A stretch of 64,000 nt of DNA, taken from NCBI RefSeq assembly GCF_017562075.2, contig NC_054083.1:46059269-46123268 (forward strand), in the 5' to 3' direction. Below are positions 49,802-62,725 of the stretch, piece by piece. The notes below the pieces were generated by a model. It was not told the origin of the DNA and searched no databases. It worked only from the letters and a program-made list of their open reading frames with translations. Both the position numbers and the translations under genes were made by a program. Numbering within the stretch: position 1 is the first letter of the stretch; every line of letters starts with the position of its first letter. The stretch comes from Anopheles merus. Taxonomy: Eukaryota > Arthropoda > Insecta > Diptera > Culicidae.

Positions 49802-52800
49802 CTGCATCGCGGCCATCGTGGGGGTTGGGGTGAGGGGTCAAAAGTTTAGCGTCAAACGTTGCAATCAATCGGCGAAAACCGTTTCGTTGAAACTCTGCTT
49901 CGTTTCAATTTGATTTGCGCTCAAATTAAACAAATTGGTGATTGAATTATGGCACCCCGCCGAGAACCCGTCGTTCCTGGTATGTCTTCTTGCCCAACCG
50001 GCAAGGCAAGAAGAACCGGTGTGATGTCTTGGGGTAGTGTCGTGAGGCTCTACAGTGTGTAGTGAGAGTGAACATTATGTAAAAAAACAACAACAGATGA
50101 ATTTACTTCGTTAGTTTAATTGCTTAAATTGCTCCATTTTTATAATAACCAGCTAGATACTAAACAAGCATGCATTATTGAAATTATAATAAAACTGTAA
50201 GAGTTTGAGATTATTTCAATTATTACAGAGAAAAAAGAGGTCAAAGTTAAGGGAAGGAATCATTAAATAATGCTTCAAAAATACTGTTATCTAAACATAT
50301 AAATTGGAAGTGTATTAGAGCATGCTTCACTTTAAGTTCATTGAAAGAAAGAAGAGTAGAGAAGCTAAGAAAGGAGCTGTAGGCAGCTAAGCTAAAGTCA
50401 TGAATAAGTATATGAATAATGGCACAATGTTATAACTGTTGTTTTGTTTAGTAAAACACACAACCCATTTGCTCTCTCACTCACTTTCTCCAATTGAAAG
50501 CAAGATTTATGGGACCAAAGTTTCGACTGCCTTCTCCCGGCGCTGACGAAGGTGAAGATTGGCCGGGATGATTTAATTGGAATTTCAATTCCGACAATCC
50601 GTCTGCTTGCCAAACCGTAAACCTGGTGGTCTAAGTGTGTGTGTGAGTGTGAGGGGTACCACATGTGCATTCACCGCACGAGCTGTGATTTCTTCATGAT
50701 CAAAAGTTCACGTATGAAAACGTAATGCTTTCCCCCTCAAAACAGCGGGATTGATTGAACGTGATAGCCAAATCAATCAGAAGAAAACCCATTTGCCACT
50801 ACCAGCGCCGGGCGTACCTACGTGTTGGAAAAGGATTGATGTTGGCGGAGGAGCAGATTTTGAAACGAGATATATGGTTCGAAATGATTTTGAATGTGAA
50901 ACAGGTTTCATGCTTGCCGGAAACAGCAGCCGTGTTGATGATGAGCAAGAAGAAGATACTAAGCGAACTGCAGTGGGGGTTATTCGGATTCGTATAGCAT
51001 TTGGCGTGTTATACTAAGCGCACAAAAGATATGTGAGTGCACCGATACACACACACATGTGTGCATAGAAATACAGTTGGAGCAGTGAGTAGCATGTATG
51101 CATATGCTTTACGCTTCCCCACCCGTGAACTGACCGACTGGAAGAAACAATGGTGAAAAGTATGAAGGCGACGGTGTAGCTTACGAGCGGGAGGGGCTGG
51201 ATCGTGAAGCTAGGAGAAGCGACACAGGAATGAATGAAATTAAATTTCAAAATTAATTAAATGCATTATGAATCATGGCGGCGCGGTCTAGCTTTGCGCC
51301 TGCTCAGCGTGCCAAACGGTGGTGGTGACCGAAATCCGGATGTTTGAAAGGATGCGGCGGTTAGTTAGTTGCGTAGGGAAGGTTGGGAAGGTGATGCGAT
51401 TATGTATCCCACCTACCACCAGCCCTTATTTCCTCTCGCCAACGCGTTGGAAAATTTATGTGTGGGAAAGATTTGCTTTCGACAGGAGGAGGAAGCTCGA
51501 TATTGAGGCTATGGGTGGAATATTTACCGTTCGTCTCGTTTTACCACCATCATTGCCGAACCGTGGTCAAACAAATATTGAACCTGAAGGTGCGGCGGCC
51601 AACAGCCAAACGATTGATGCTTTCGGTGGAAGAGGTCAAAAGGGTACAGCGAACGGATCGAATCATCGACCCAGGCAGGGAAAGCAAAGTTGCGCAAGTA
51701 ATCGTGGAAAATAGCGAACCACAATCCGGATGTAGCGCTTGTAGCGAGTGCAGAATGGAATGCAAAATATGAGAAAACATCATCCAACCCGGCATCCAAC
51801 CACGGGGAGATGGAAGCCATTGTATTATATTCCACCTTGGCCGTGTACCTCGCGTCTACAAAGCCTGCCGTTAGTCTGGCCTCCCGCTGACTCAAAATCT
51901 CCAAACTTGTGCAGGTGCAGGATGAAATGATGAAAGTGTTTTCGGGGGATATGCAACTGAAGGAGGTTTTGGCTAAAGATTTTCTAATTAAAACTTCTTT
52001 CTCTGCGGCGAACGAGACTGTGTTGATTTTCCATCAAAAAAGGGAAAATATTGGCATTGGGTATGGGTGATGGGGCTGCTGTGTGTGATGCGCTGGTGAA
52101 AAATGAATGTACACCGTGCCGCACCGTGTGCTGGTGATGAACAACTATTTGGATTGCGTTCCATGAATTGGCGTTCGAAAACAATGCTCACTTTTCTGGG
52201 AAGACAAATGTATTTGAAAAAGCATTTCATAGTTTTTGGAAAACCATGCTCATGTCGTTTTGACTAAAACATCCACATACATTAAGCACAGCTTTACGAG
52301 GAATGAATTACTGTTGTCAGAAACGCCTAAAGGTATGTATTTTAAGCTCTAGCGCCTGAAACTCTGCAATGCGCTGCCCAAAACGGTATGCTATTGCACC
52401 GAAGGAAGGGAGATTTTGAATGCCAAACTGTACAATTTTAAAAGCTTGGTGGCTCAAGCAACTGTTCAAAATTCTCAAAAAAATCATAGCTTGTGTTTCA
52501 ACAGAAACTGTAAAAGAAGATGTTTCAGATATGAAATGGAAAAAATGAAACGTTTCAAAATTTATTTCAAAATATTTTACTTACACAATGCACAAAATCC
52601 GCATTTACTAACGCCAGCAAAATGGACCAATGCACTACCCCATGCAGTTTTAATTAAATCGTTTTGATTCATTTCAGTTCTCCTCATCACCCTTAGACCG
52701 AAAAAAAAGAAACAAATGGCACCGATTTATCCCTTTAGCATATCCCAGTTATCGTTCCGCAGTGAAAAGCACGCACCGAGCGGCTAACCGGTACCAGTTA

Positions 52801-55800
52801 GAGTACGGGCACACAATGGGAGAGAAAAATTATTTATTTAGAAAATTGATTATCAATTACAATTACACGGTCGAGGAATTGCACCGACCGAGCTGCTCCA
52901 TTGCAGCAGCAGCAGCAACAGCAGTCGCATGCCGGGAGGGCGGAGATAGCTTCACTCACACGATGCGTGATGCACAGCACAGCAGTACGGCCGAGCCTGT
53001 AGCAACCGACCGTACTGTGTCGGCATGTACGCTCGGAGCCCTCGGCAACGCTGCATCGATCGGGAACATGGAAGATAATAAATTTCGACGGCCCCAGCCG
53101 TGCTGCTGCCGCTGCTGCTGCTGGATACCGACCATACCGGGGGTCAGCGTAGATGTCCGGTGGCTTTATTTTACAGTCGAATAAGACCGTGCGGCCCATC
53201 ATCCCTATTCCCAGGGTTGAGTGTCGGGGAATTTGTTGTGAAGAGGGGGGGTTTGAGAAGAGCACATTGCACATTCACCGTTGCAGGGAGCCGGAACTAC
53301 ATCCAGACAACACAAGTCACACGCTCGACTGGAACATTGGTTTTCCGATTTCGAAATGCAAGCGTGGCGGTTTGGTGCTACCCGGTGCCGGGAGGGAAAA
53401 GGGTGCACGAACCTACCGGCACACCGGTTTTCGTACGAATCACCATCATCAGCATTGGAGACCGTTTCCAGCTACCGGATATCCTGATTTTCTCCATCAA
53501 CATTTCCACGGTCGGCGTTCGCTTAGGGTTGAATCGAAATCGCCCGGCTGGATCTCCGATTTCCGATGATCACTTACCTCCGCAGGCCTTTATCTTCTGT
53601 TTTTTTTTTTTGCTGTTGTTGTTGATGCGCACATGCATGTGTGCTTGTGTGAATATTTCAATGTGGTTTGGTGCGTGTGCATGAGCGCTTAGTATTTGCA
53701 CTCTGCTCGAATTCCACCCATTTGAAGCACGCTTCGCTGCAGATGAATTTAGAATGAAATAAAATCACAATGCGGGAGATAAATCGTGCACACAGGTGCC
53801 GTCCGGCTCGATGATTCTATCAAACCTGTCCGTAATGGAGAGGAGGCTAAGGGAGAGGCGGCTCCTTTTGTTACTGCCTTGTACCCTCTCCGGACGCATG
53901 GGTTGCCATCTTTACCGTTTTGTCAAGCGCCCCTGTTTCAATTCGCCCATCCCGCAACAAGATGACGACAGTGACGCTTCGCACGGGTTAAGCTTTCTTC
54001 CGCTTGAGAGCATCCTTTTTCACGCCACCGCTCGTGCGGTGCGCTTCTGGCAATATGCGCTCCCCTCATACCCCCCCCCCCTCCCATACCCCTTGATGCA
54101 GGCTCGCCCTTGAACAAGGATCCCCCGATTCGACGGACGTCCAGAGCATGATTTATGCAACAAAAGGTGTACACCGGCGGAACAAATTTGGAAATTTCGA
54201 AATTCGATTAATTGGGTCGCTGATTGCATTTTCTCGTCAACGTGCACCAGGTGCGTGCACTTGTCTGTGTGTGTGTGTGCCTTTGTATGTGCATATGCTT
54301 GGCAGTGTGTGTGTGTGTGTGTTTGATAGAAATTTGCATTTTCGGTGGCCCGGATGCCGCGCGATCCATTCACGCCGCGTGCATTAGATGCATTAGCCCG
54401 AAGTTAGGTGACCCGTTTGGGGAATTGGCATTTTCGGGCCGATTCATTTGTAAAGAGCTGTGCACCGAACCGGAATCATTACTGTGTGCGGGTTTTTGAT
54501 AATCTGATGGCAAAATGAGCCCTGCTGATGCGGTCTGCTGCGGAAGGTTGGCGTGAGAGGTGGAGAAAGCACCAGCAGGGCCAGCGGGAGTGTTGGGTTT
54601 GGACATGTAATAATGTGCCTCGATGCGAGGTGGAAGAAGATTGAGTTTGTTGAATAAATCGGACCAATTGCTTTGACTTGTTGGATGGCTGCAGCATTGA
54701 TTGATTGCAAATTGAAATGAGTGATTACGTAAATAAATGATAAGAAAATTGATTTTTCGTCGTTGTGGTTTGAAAAAATCCAATTCACTTCGTTGCATTT
54801 GATGCAAGTTTTTTGCTTTTCTGAATTATTGTATCAGCTAGATTATATTATATATGAGAGGCAATGAAGAGTTGGAAAGAATTTTATTTAATTTCCATAG
54901 TTGCAATTTGCTTTCCACTTTTGAGAAATTGAGTGATATTGAAATATTTCAAACTAGTTGCCACCAATTTCAACCAAAAATTGTGTCTTACAAAGCAATT
55001 TCCGTCAGCTTGGGAAAAAAAGAAAACTCAACGTAGTTTATTTTGTTCCCCAAAAATGCACATCTAGAACAGTGATTCTTATCCGTTTTTTCTTCCCACA
55101 CACACACACACACATACACACATGACTCATAACCGGAGCTGCAGCAGCTGAAGTGACAGATCTGTAGAGTCTGTATAACCCTCCACCGTACAACCTTTTT
55201 ACGCTTTGGCAGTGTTTTTGTGATAAAATTCTTTCCCCTCTTTCGAGCGAAATGGCAACGGCACAGCGCAGACGTAGACGCCGAATGACGGATCGGGTAC
55301 GGAGGCTAACAAGAGGAGCGTGTAGTAGGATAAGCATGTTCAATTTCGAAATTTATGCGCTGACAAAGTAGATTTTAAATTCAATTCAACGTACTGCTAT
55401 GGTGCTGGTTGGTTCGGGTGCATCGCCGAAAAGAGCAGCAGGAGTTGAAGGTACAAGAAGAAGTGAAAGCAGCCGCCGGAGTCAAGGTGGGGTGTATAAT
55501 ATTTTCCTTTTTTTTTTTTGCTATTGCTTTGAACCTTTCCCTTTTTTCTCGTCCCATTGTGCCCGGTTTTGATGCATTCTAGTGATCAAGTTTTGGGTCG
55601 CTCTTTGTTAGTCGGGCTGGGTTGGGCTGGGAGCGTTTTGACGAATCTAGAACACTGCACGGCTGGAGCGGATGGGTGGTAGCTGCAGCAAAACGTAATA
55701 GAGTGAAGGATTATTAGTTGCAGCAACCCGAAGAACGATGGCGTGCATTGTTGCTCCTGTGTAGGGAGGGGAAACGTCAGCACGTAGAACGGTTGCTTTA

Positions 55801-56797
55801 CCAAGGGCAAAATCGTGTTAGGAATGGATAGCCTCATAGTATGGCTGTGTTCCAGTTTCGGGGATTGTATAACTAGGTGAGAGTGTTTGTTAGATATAAG
55901 GGATTTTTATACAACTAAAATTATCTACGAACAAGCTATCGTTATGTATAAAAGGGAATTATGATAGCTACACAGCAACTAGACAATTCCATGAAGGTTC
56001 TTATCCATCTCATGGTTTTGTTAAATCTAATTTGGGATTATCGCTTTTGTCACTCCCATTGTGTTAGCCCTTCACAGTCTGTCCATACGCCTCCAACCGG
56101 TCGTGGTGAGACGATCGATGGGTGGCGACCGTTCGCCAACATTAATGTTACAAAATTGCTCTCCATTGTGTGAACATGGTGCTGGTTGGACTAAATTTAG
56201 TTTGGCCGCCTGAACCACCTACGCCAAATTTACGGCCAACGGTGGATGGTACGCGCCCGGACGTTGGACACGCGCGTCCCAACATACGCAAAACGGCCCA
56301 CAAGCCCGAGCGCGGGGGAGCTGTTGCGCGATTGGCGCGGTTTGGCAAAACGGTGTCAGTAACATAGGTTTGGATAAAAAGGAACAAGCAGGTGCGCGAC
56401 CGTCCCCATGCGAGGATACGGTAACGGTGTCCATGGTTAGGGCACCACCACGATCATCATCAGCAGCAGCAGCAGCAAGCGATTTTCAGTAAGGGAATGC
56501 GCTTTAAAAATAGCTAGATATGCCCCATTCCATCGGTTATTTGAAGACACATTTCGAAATAGCAAATTTTGCCACGGCGAGGAATGGAAATTATTCGCAA
56601 ACACTTTGTCAGAGGCGGCGTGCAGCATTTGCGTTTACTTACCGGGGGATTAAAATAGAAACTAAATTCCGTACAACCTGCAGCGGTGGAGACGAGCAGT
56701 GCTCCTATTTATTCATTACCACTTCACACACATACACACACACACACTTTGAAAATGGAAAATTGTGCTGGAAAATTCTACGAATATAGATACGAAC

Positions 56798-56801
<4 letters not shown>

Positions 56802-56828
<27 letters not shown>
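56802..56828 (+). repeat. (AG)13 microsatellite
   Basis: An AG run in the region upstream of the first visible exon. Confidence 0.9.
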
Positions 56829-56832
<4 letters not shown>

Positions 56833-59800
56833 ACACTTTATCACTTTACGTACTATGTCACCCAGGCACTCAGGCTGTCAATGAAATCCTCTTCACTATC
56901 AAAGATAAGAGCCCACGGAACGGTGCCGCCTCAAGTATCCGTCCTGTGTCAAGTGGAGGCAAAAATTTTGGACCGAAAAATATTTCCAACCTCACTCAAC
57001 TACACACACACACGCGCGCGCAGTAGTACACAGTTGTTCTCACACTTCAACACGATCGGTACCGCACGGTTGGAAAATGGAACGAAAATTTGCACGCACT
57101 CATGCACCGTGCGCTCGTGTTGCACACTTCTCGTGTGTTCCCTTTTTTCTACTTGTTTTTTTTTTCTTTGCAACACTGATATTTGTTTGCGAATCGGAAT
57201 GTAACCCTCTGCCTCCGAGTTTCCAGCACCAAAGCCTGTCCACTTACTCAGCCCAGGCAGATTGATAAGCTTGACCAATTTACCTGTGGAGGAAACGTCC
57301 GGAACACCAAACCACCCAGACCAACGCATCGACTCTACCGATGGATAACGGGTCGGGACAATCTCAAACCTCAAAACCGAAGGCAGATTTTCCTCCCTTT
57401 TGCCTCGTTTATGCGTTCATCTGTTTTTCTTTGCCTGGGTAGCGGTAGCGGTGGCTGTGCCGTCCCGTTCGCTCGCGTTGCGCGGCCTGTGCAAGATTAA
57501 GTTGCGCCATCCTGCTTGGCAATAAATTACTGCGCTTTCCCCTTTCACCCCGTCTCCGGTCCGGGTTGGAGATGCCTGGGGTTGAAGGATTATGATACAA
57601 ATATTCATGCGCAGTATGGAGTGCGGCAAGTTTGGCATATATGTGTGCGCCGCATGATGGTGTACGAACGGGCAAATAGCTGAGGTTGTGTGTCTCGCGA
57701 TCGGTTTTATGGGGATGGTGGGGGTCGGTTTACTTCATGGTTTAGTTACATTACATTTCTCGCTTTCGATCGAGTCAGAGGTGTGTGTGTGTGTGCGTGT
57801 GTATTTTACAGTTTGTCTTGGCTCGGGTGGGAAAGAGCCGTGGGTGTGGAGGGGAGGTCAAAGATCAACACTACTTTCGTCGTGGTGTTGTTATAGTTTG
57901 TGTTGATGCGCAGTCGTGTGGATGGAACGCGACAGTTTGTTGCCAAATGACTGGGTTGGGTTGTACGAAAAGTTTGTTCAATTGTGAAGTTGCTTTCTTT
58001 GAACTTTTTTTAAAAATAATGTACCTAAAAATTAAACACGAATTGGAGTTAAGAAGAGTACTTTTTGTAATTTATCTTTAATATTTTTTTCAATCTTTTT
58101 ACCTCCTTTTCTTTGGAAACACCTCACAAGAGCCTCCATTTTCATGACATAATTTCTCGTGCGCATAATTTCTCGACAGACAGACACAGATATCGTTTCG
58201 GCTGCGCGTGTGCGGCTAGTTTTAGAGCAGTGGGATGTAGAATTTTGAACTTGCGCCACATCCCACACGGTTTTGGTGTGACGTGGCCGTGAAATATTGG
58301 TGCGTTGGAGGAAAATTTTCAGATCGATTGGGAAATTGTTGAGAGAGGTTCTTGTGAGCTGTGCGTGTTGAGGAATATACAGCTTTAGAAATGGATCTAT
58401 TTTAAAGTATTTGATGTTAATACATCAGTTTTGATGATTCATTCCTTTAAAATGGAGCAATTAATTTAATTGAATATAAGTGAGTCTAAGACCAGCAGCA
58501 TTTGAAGGTTTAATTAAAGATGATTTCTAATATCTTCGGATCATGAAAGATTGATATCATCTAACTTCATTTTATTGTTGATATTACACTCTGTTTCAAA
58601 ACTATTTTAAAGGCTGTTAGATTAACGATAAATTTGTTAAAGACTCTCCTCGTTGCGTTGCGACTCAAGCGTACCATCGGTTCGGATGCGTATATTTAGC
58701 AAATCGAAATCTCCACCACAGCGTGTCGTTTGTGACCGCAAAAAAAAAAGATTGTTGTTGTAGTTAGTTTTCTTTCTGATTTTCCACGGCTATAACCGCC
58801 GGCACCATGTCCAAGCCAATAACACAACAGCGCTGAACGGTCGCTGTATGAGTGTGCGCGCGTGTGTAAAATTTGGAACGTGGTTGTGGTTGATTTTCCG
58901 GGCAGAAAGACGACGGAAGAAGTTGAAAAATGGTCGTGAACTTTCTTTGCAATACGGGCAATTTTAGACTGCCCGTTCCTTCCATCCCGCTCCGTGCCGG
59001 CACACACCACTCTTTGGTCAACGAATGGACAATGTTTAAATAAACACAAGCACGGTTCTTGCGGCTTACGGTTTGAAATCTATCCGCCTACCCAACGTTG
59101 TTGTCCGCTCGGGTTCGAATGGAATTTCGGAACCGAGGGCGAAATAGCTCGTGCAATACAACAGGTGTTTTTCACGTTTTTCCTATCGTTTTTTCAGTCC
59201 ACCACCAGTGGGTAAAAATAATATCCACCCAGGCAAACCATGGGCGTGGGTTTGCCAAGCCGTTCGGTGAAAATTACAATAATTTTATCTTCCATTAGAT
59301 AATATTTTTGTAATATTTGAAGTGAAGCTTATTAAAGCGCAGAGTAGTAAGTTAAGGCAATTTTTGTTGGGGGCAAAATACCCTAAAAGAAAGCATCGAA
59401 ATGTGCAAATGAAGGAAGAATTGATCAAGAACAGTTGCCCAAAGCAAGCCACAAAACCTTTCGAATGTATATGTTTAGGTGAAATGGAAAAATAAAAATG
59501 AACAAAAGCTAGCACCGCTTGTTTTGCGCGCCGAGTTGTTTTGCAATCGACAATGGACAAGCATAAAAGTTTACTGCAAATTTTCCACCCGAATGCGTGA
59601 ACATCAATGAAACTACGGCCGCAAACAAACGGATGTGCAATGAGACGAAAGAAGGAAACGAAAACAACCATTCCACAAGATGCCGGCCAACACTAGACGG
59701 TCGAGGGAGAGAGCGAAGAAGGAGTGTTAACAACGGCGCGAGGTAGACACAGACCTAAAGCGACCACGGGTTTTAATAATGAGAAAAGTTGGGATTGTTT

Positions 59801-59844
59801 TCGTCCAGCGCATTTGTGCGAAAATAAACGTTTACCGTTCGCAT

Positions 59845-59874
59845 CTGCTGCTGCTGCTGCTGCTGCTGCTGCTA
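59845..59874 (+). repeat. (CTG)10 triplet repeat
   Basis: A CTG/CAG triplet run in the upstream region, without gene context. Confidence 0.9.
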
Positions 59875-60805
59875 CTGCTTACTTCCCCAAACCGCACCAG
59901 TAAATGAGTTCGATCCGACGATGGACGGTGGGATGATGTTGCTCACGCACCTAATGCTCAAACAGCGGCTCTTCTGGCCTACACAAAACCACCTCACGTT
60001 GCTGGGCAACTTTCACCACATCATCGACCATCGGCAGTTTATTATGATCTGCTTAACCGCGTACTCCTGCCCAGCGTCGATTGAGGATTTAAGCTTGAAA
60101 GTTTCTTCGTTCTGCCGGGTTTGCACAAACCCCGGCAGTCGGGTTCCATCCTACAGGACGCCTTCCCGGGCCTTGTGCGGCGGCTGCTTTGCAGATGATG
60201 AGCAGGAAATGATTATTTCGGCTTCGGAAATATTTGTTTGCCCCCAAAAAACTTTTCTAATGCAAATCAACACAAATGTGCGGAGAGCAGAGAAACTTTA
60301 GCGTAACTGTTTCAGGCTTGTGTGTGCGCGTGTGTTGTAGAGCGATGAAGTTTATAAAGCAATCGGCTCTAGGTTTTTAAAACCTGTTGATTAAGCCCGT
60401 ACGAGACTCACATTACATCATCGCTTATCGGTATCATCTCGTTATCGGCGTCTTGCGCCAAGTTTGAGAATGTCGGACGTCGGTGGACAGGCTGGAGCAG
60501 GAGTTGCTAGCTCTGTGTTGCCGTTGAGCAGGATTCATTAAAAGTTTGGTAGTTCATTTGCTGCTTGGAATATGTTTTCACTTCCATCAGTGTGAATGGG
60601 GTTTTCATGGAGGGAATTGGCAGGGAAATATTGTACAGTTTATTCACTACGAAATGGTTGGTTTGCAAGAATAATTTTTTTCTTAATTCCATTTCGTGTT
60701 TGTGTTGGTCCCGTCTTTTGAACACTTGCATCGCGTTAATACTGTTTCAAAACTGTTTCCAGTGTATAGACATTAAAAGATAAACACGAGTAGAAATACT
60801 CCAAA

Positions 60806-60990
60806 GCTGGTGTCGTGGTACAGTCCACTCGTACGACTTAAAAACATGCCCGTCAGGGGTTCAAGCCCCAAATGGACCGAGCTGCCATACGTAGGACGGA
60901 CTATCCTGCTATGGGGGAAATCAAGTCAAAGCCAAGCCCACAAATGAAAAAGGTAGGTCTTGACCGACAACGGTTGTTGAGCCAAAAGAA
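60806..60990 (+). mobile_element. tRNA-related SINE, copy 2, with expanded tail
   Basis: This is a second copy of the 8.1 kb SINE, with the B box GGTTCAAGCC at 60858-60867 and the shared blocks catacgtaggac, ctatcctgctatggggg and cggttgttgagccaaa. It has small deletions relative to copy 1 in the body after the ctatcctgct block. Its 3' tail merges into the GAA tract that follows. The A/B box spacing is tRNA-like, but the rest does not fold as a functional tRNA gene. Confidence 0.8.
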
Positions 60991-61315
60991 GAAGAAGAAG
61001 AAGAAGAAGAAGAAGAAGAAAAGAAGGAGAAAAAAGAAAAAAGAAGAAGAAGAAAAAGAAAAAGAATAAGAAGAATAAAAAGAAAAGGAAGAAATATAAG
61101 AAGAAGAAGAAAAAGAAGAAGAAAAGGAAGAAGAGGAAGAAGAAGAAGAAGAAAAAGAAGAAAAGGAAGGAGAAGAAGAAAAGGTAGAAGAAGAAGAAGA
61201 AGAAAAAGAAGAAAAGGAAGCTGAAGAAGAAGAAGAAGAAGAACGAGAAGAAGAAGAAGAAGAACGAGAAGAAGACGAAGAAGAAGAACGAGAAGAAGAC
61301 GAAGAAGGAGAAGGA
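60985..61315 (+). repeat. Purine-only GAA/GAAA tract of about 330 bp
   Basis: Almost uninterrupted A and G, mainly GAA with AAAG, GGA and rare C or T interruptions (gacgaag, gaacgag, gctgaag). It starts exactly at the SINE tail. The long open frames across it (poly-Ser on one strand, poly-Lys/Glu on the other) are artefacts of the repeat. Homopurine mirror-like tracts of this length can form triplex DNA. Confidence 0.92.
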
Positions 61316-62710
61316 ATGTTAAAATTCGTTTTCAAACGTATAATTCTAGCAGCTATTCTTCTATAAGTTCAATGGTTACTAATGGAATTTACTTACGCAG
61401 TTATGATTTGCCCTTAATATAAGTATTAAATGGTTTATACTTCCATTGGTTACTTTAATATGATAAAGCTATTTTAAATCGTATAAATGATGCTATAACA
61501 TTTTAGCAACAACTTATTTCTGAGATGCAATCCGATGTTCGCCATCCTTACAAAATTCATATAAACCCAGTCTTTCTAACGCCGTAATGTCTGTCTTGTC
61601 ATTATTCCAATTAGTCACAAACAGGCTAGATCATAAGAAGCCAAGGCAGGCCTAGACCAAACCACGAAGAAGGCCATAACCACTGTGACGAGCCATAACT
61701 TTCCCTGCTTCAACGGTATTTCGGTGTACATGCGAGATGAAAATAGAATACATGACCTACAAAAAAAGAAGCAAATAATAACATAATTCAGCAAAGGGAA
61801 ACCGCCGAAAGAGTTTTATAGCGAGAGAGAAACAAGACCTTAAGCCAGTTTATTCTCACCTGTTCGCAAACGGAGGCGAAGCGTTCATCTTGCACGCTTC
61901 AAAATTAAAGCGCATTCAATTCATTGCATACGACAAAAAATAACAAACAAACTAACACACATACACACACTCAAGAACACTCAGTAGCGTGTCTTTACAA
62001 CGCTATAACACAGGCACACCCTTGCCGATGACGTTCTGTTCTGTGGCGACTCACGCTACTCGCAGGGAGGGAAAAGTGTCATCGGCCGTAATTAGTGCGC
62101 GTTCGTCAGACAACATCGAAAGAAGAGGGCCGGCACTAAAAATAGCTCATTCAAATCAACACCCGATCCCGGCTGCGTGTGTCGCACGCCGAAGAAAATG
62201 GGTCGTTTACGACGGGGGATAATAATAGAGCAAAATTTCAGTGTCACCGGCTCGCTCGCAAAATGGGGCGGGACAGGTTTACATTTATTATTTCGATGTT
62301 CATTAAAATTCCATATTTAAAAGAAATGGGATTTAAAGCATTTTTGCGCTGCAATTGCAGCTCTGGTCGTGTGGAGCACACTGCGTAATGATTGAAAGCA
62401 ATTACACTTACCTTACCTACATCAACAATATGACCTTTTTATAAATCGAATGAGTGTCAGCTTTGTAATACCTGTTCAATTATGCAGTTTCACAGCATGA
62501 GTTTGGGTTTGGTTTTTTTGCTTCATTCTTTTCTGTCCCCAAAGATCAATTAGCACCCTTTGTGCTGGGTGCAAACAGCGGGGCCATGGATCGGGCTGCC
62601 GGTTGAAAATGGATGCTCTCGAAACCACCGCTTGAAGTGTGGCGTTTCGTGCCATAAAATAGGGTAAAGAAAAAGGGCAGGCAAACTTAGCATCATAAGG
62701 GGCACAATAA

Positions 62711-62725
62711 CCCCCCCCCCCCCCC
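62711..62725 (+). repeat. C15 homopolymer
   Basis: A run of about 15 C; the exact length is uncertain. Confidence 0.85.

Noticed and set aside
52834..53684. Long frames on both strands at 52.8-53.7 kb, including KPPDIYADPRYGRYP with poly-Ala
   Set aside because: Locally protein-like, but I found no acceptor/donor pair in frame with the ZM exon, and both strands are equally open.
60901..61335. Minus-strand frame of almost pure serine and plus-strand frame of lysine/glutamate
   Set aside because: Produced wholly by the GAA tract; no start context, splice sites or non-repeat coding sequence.
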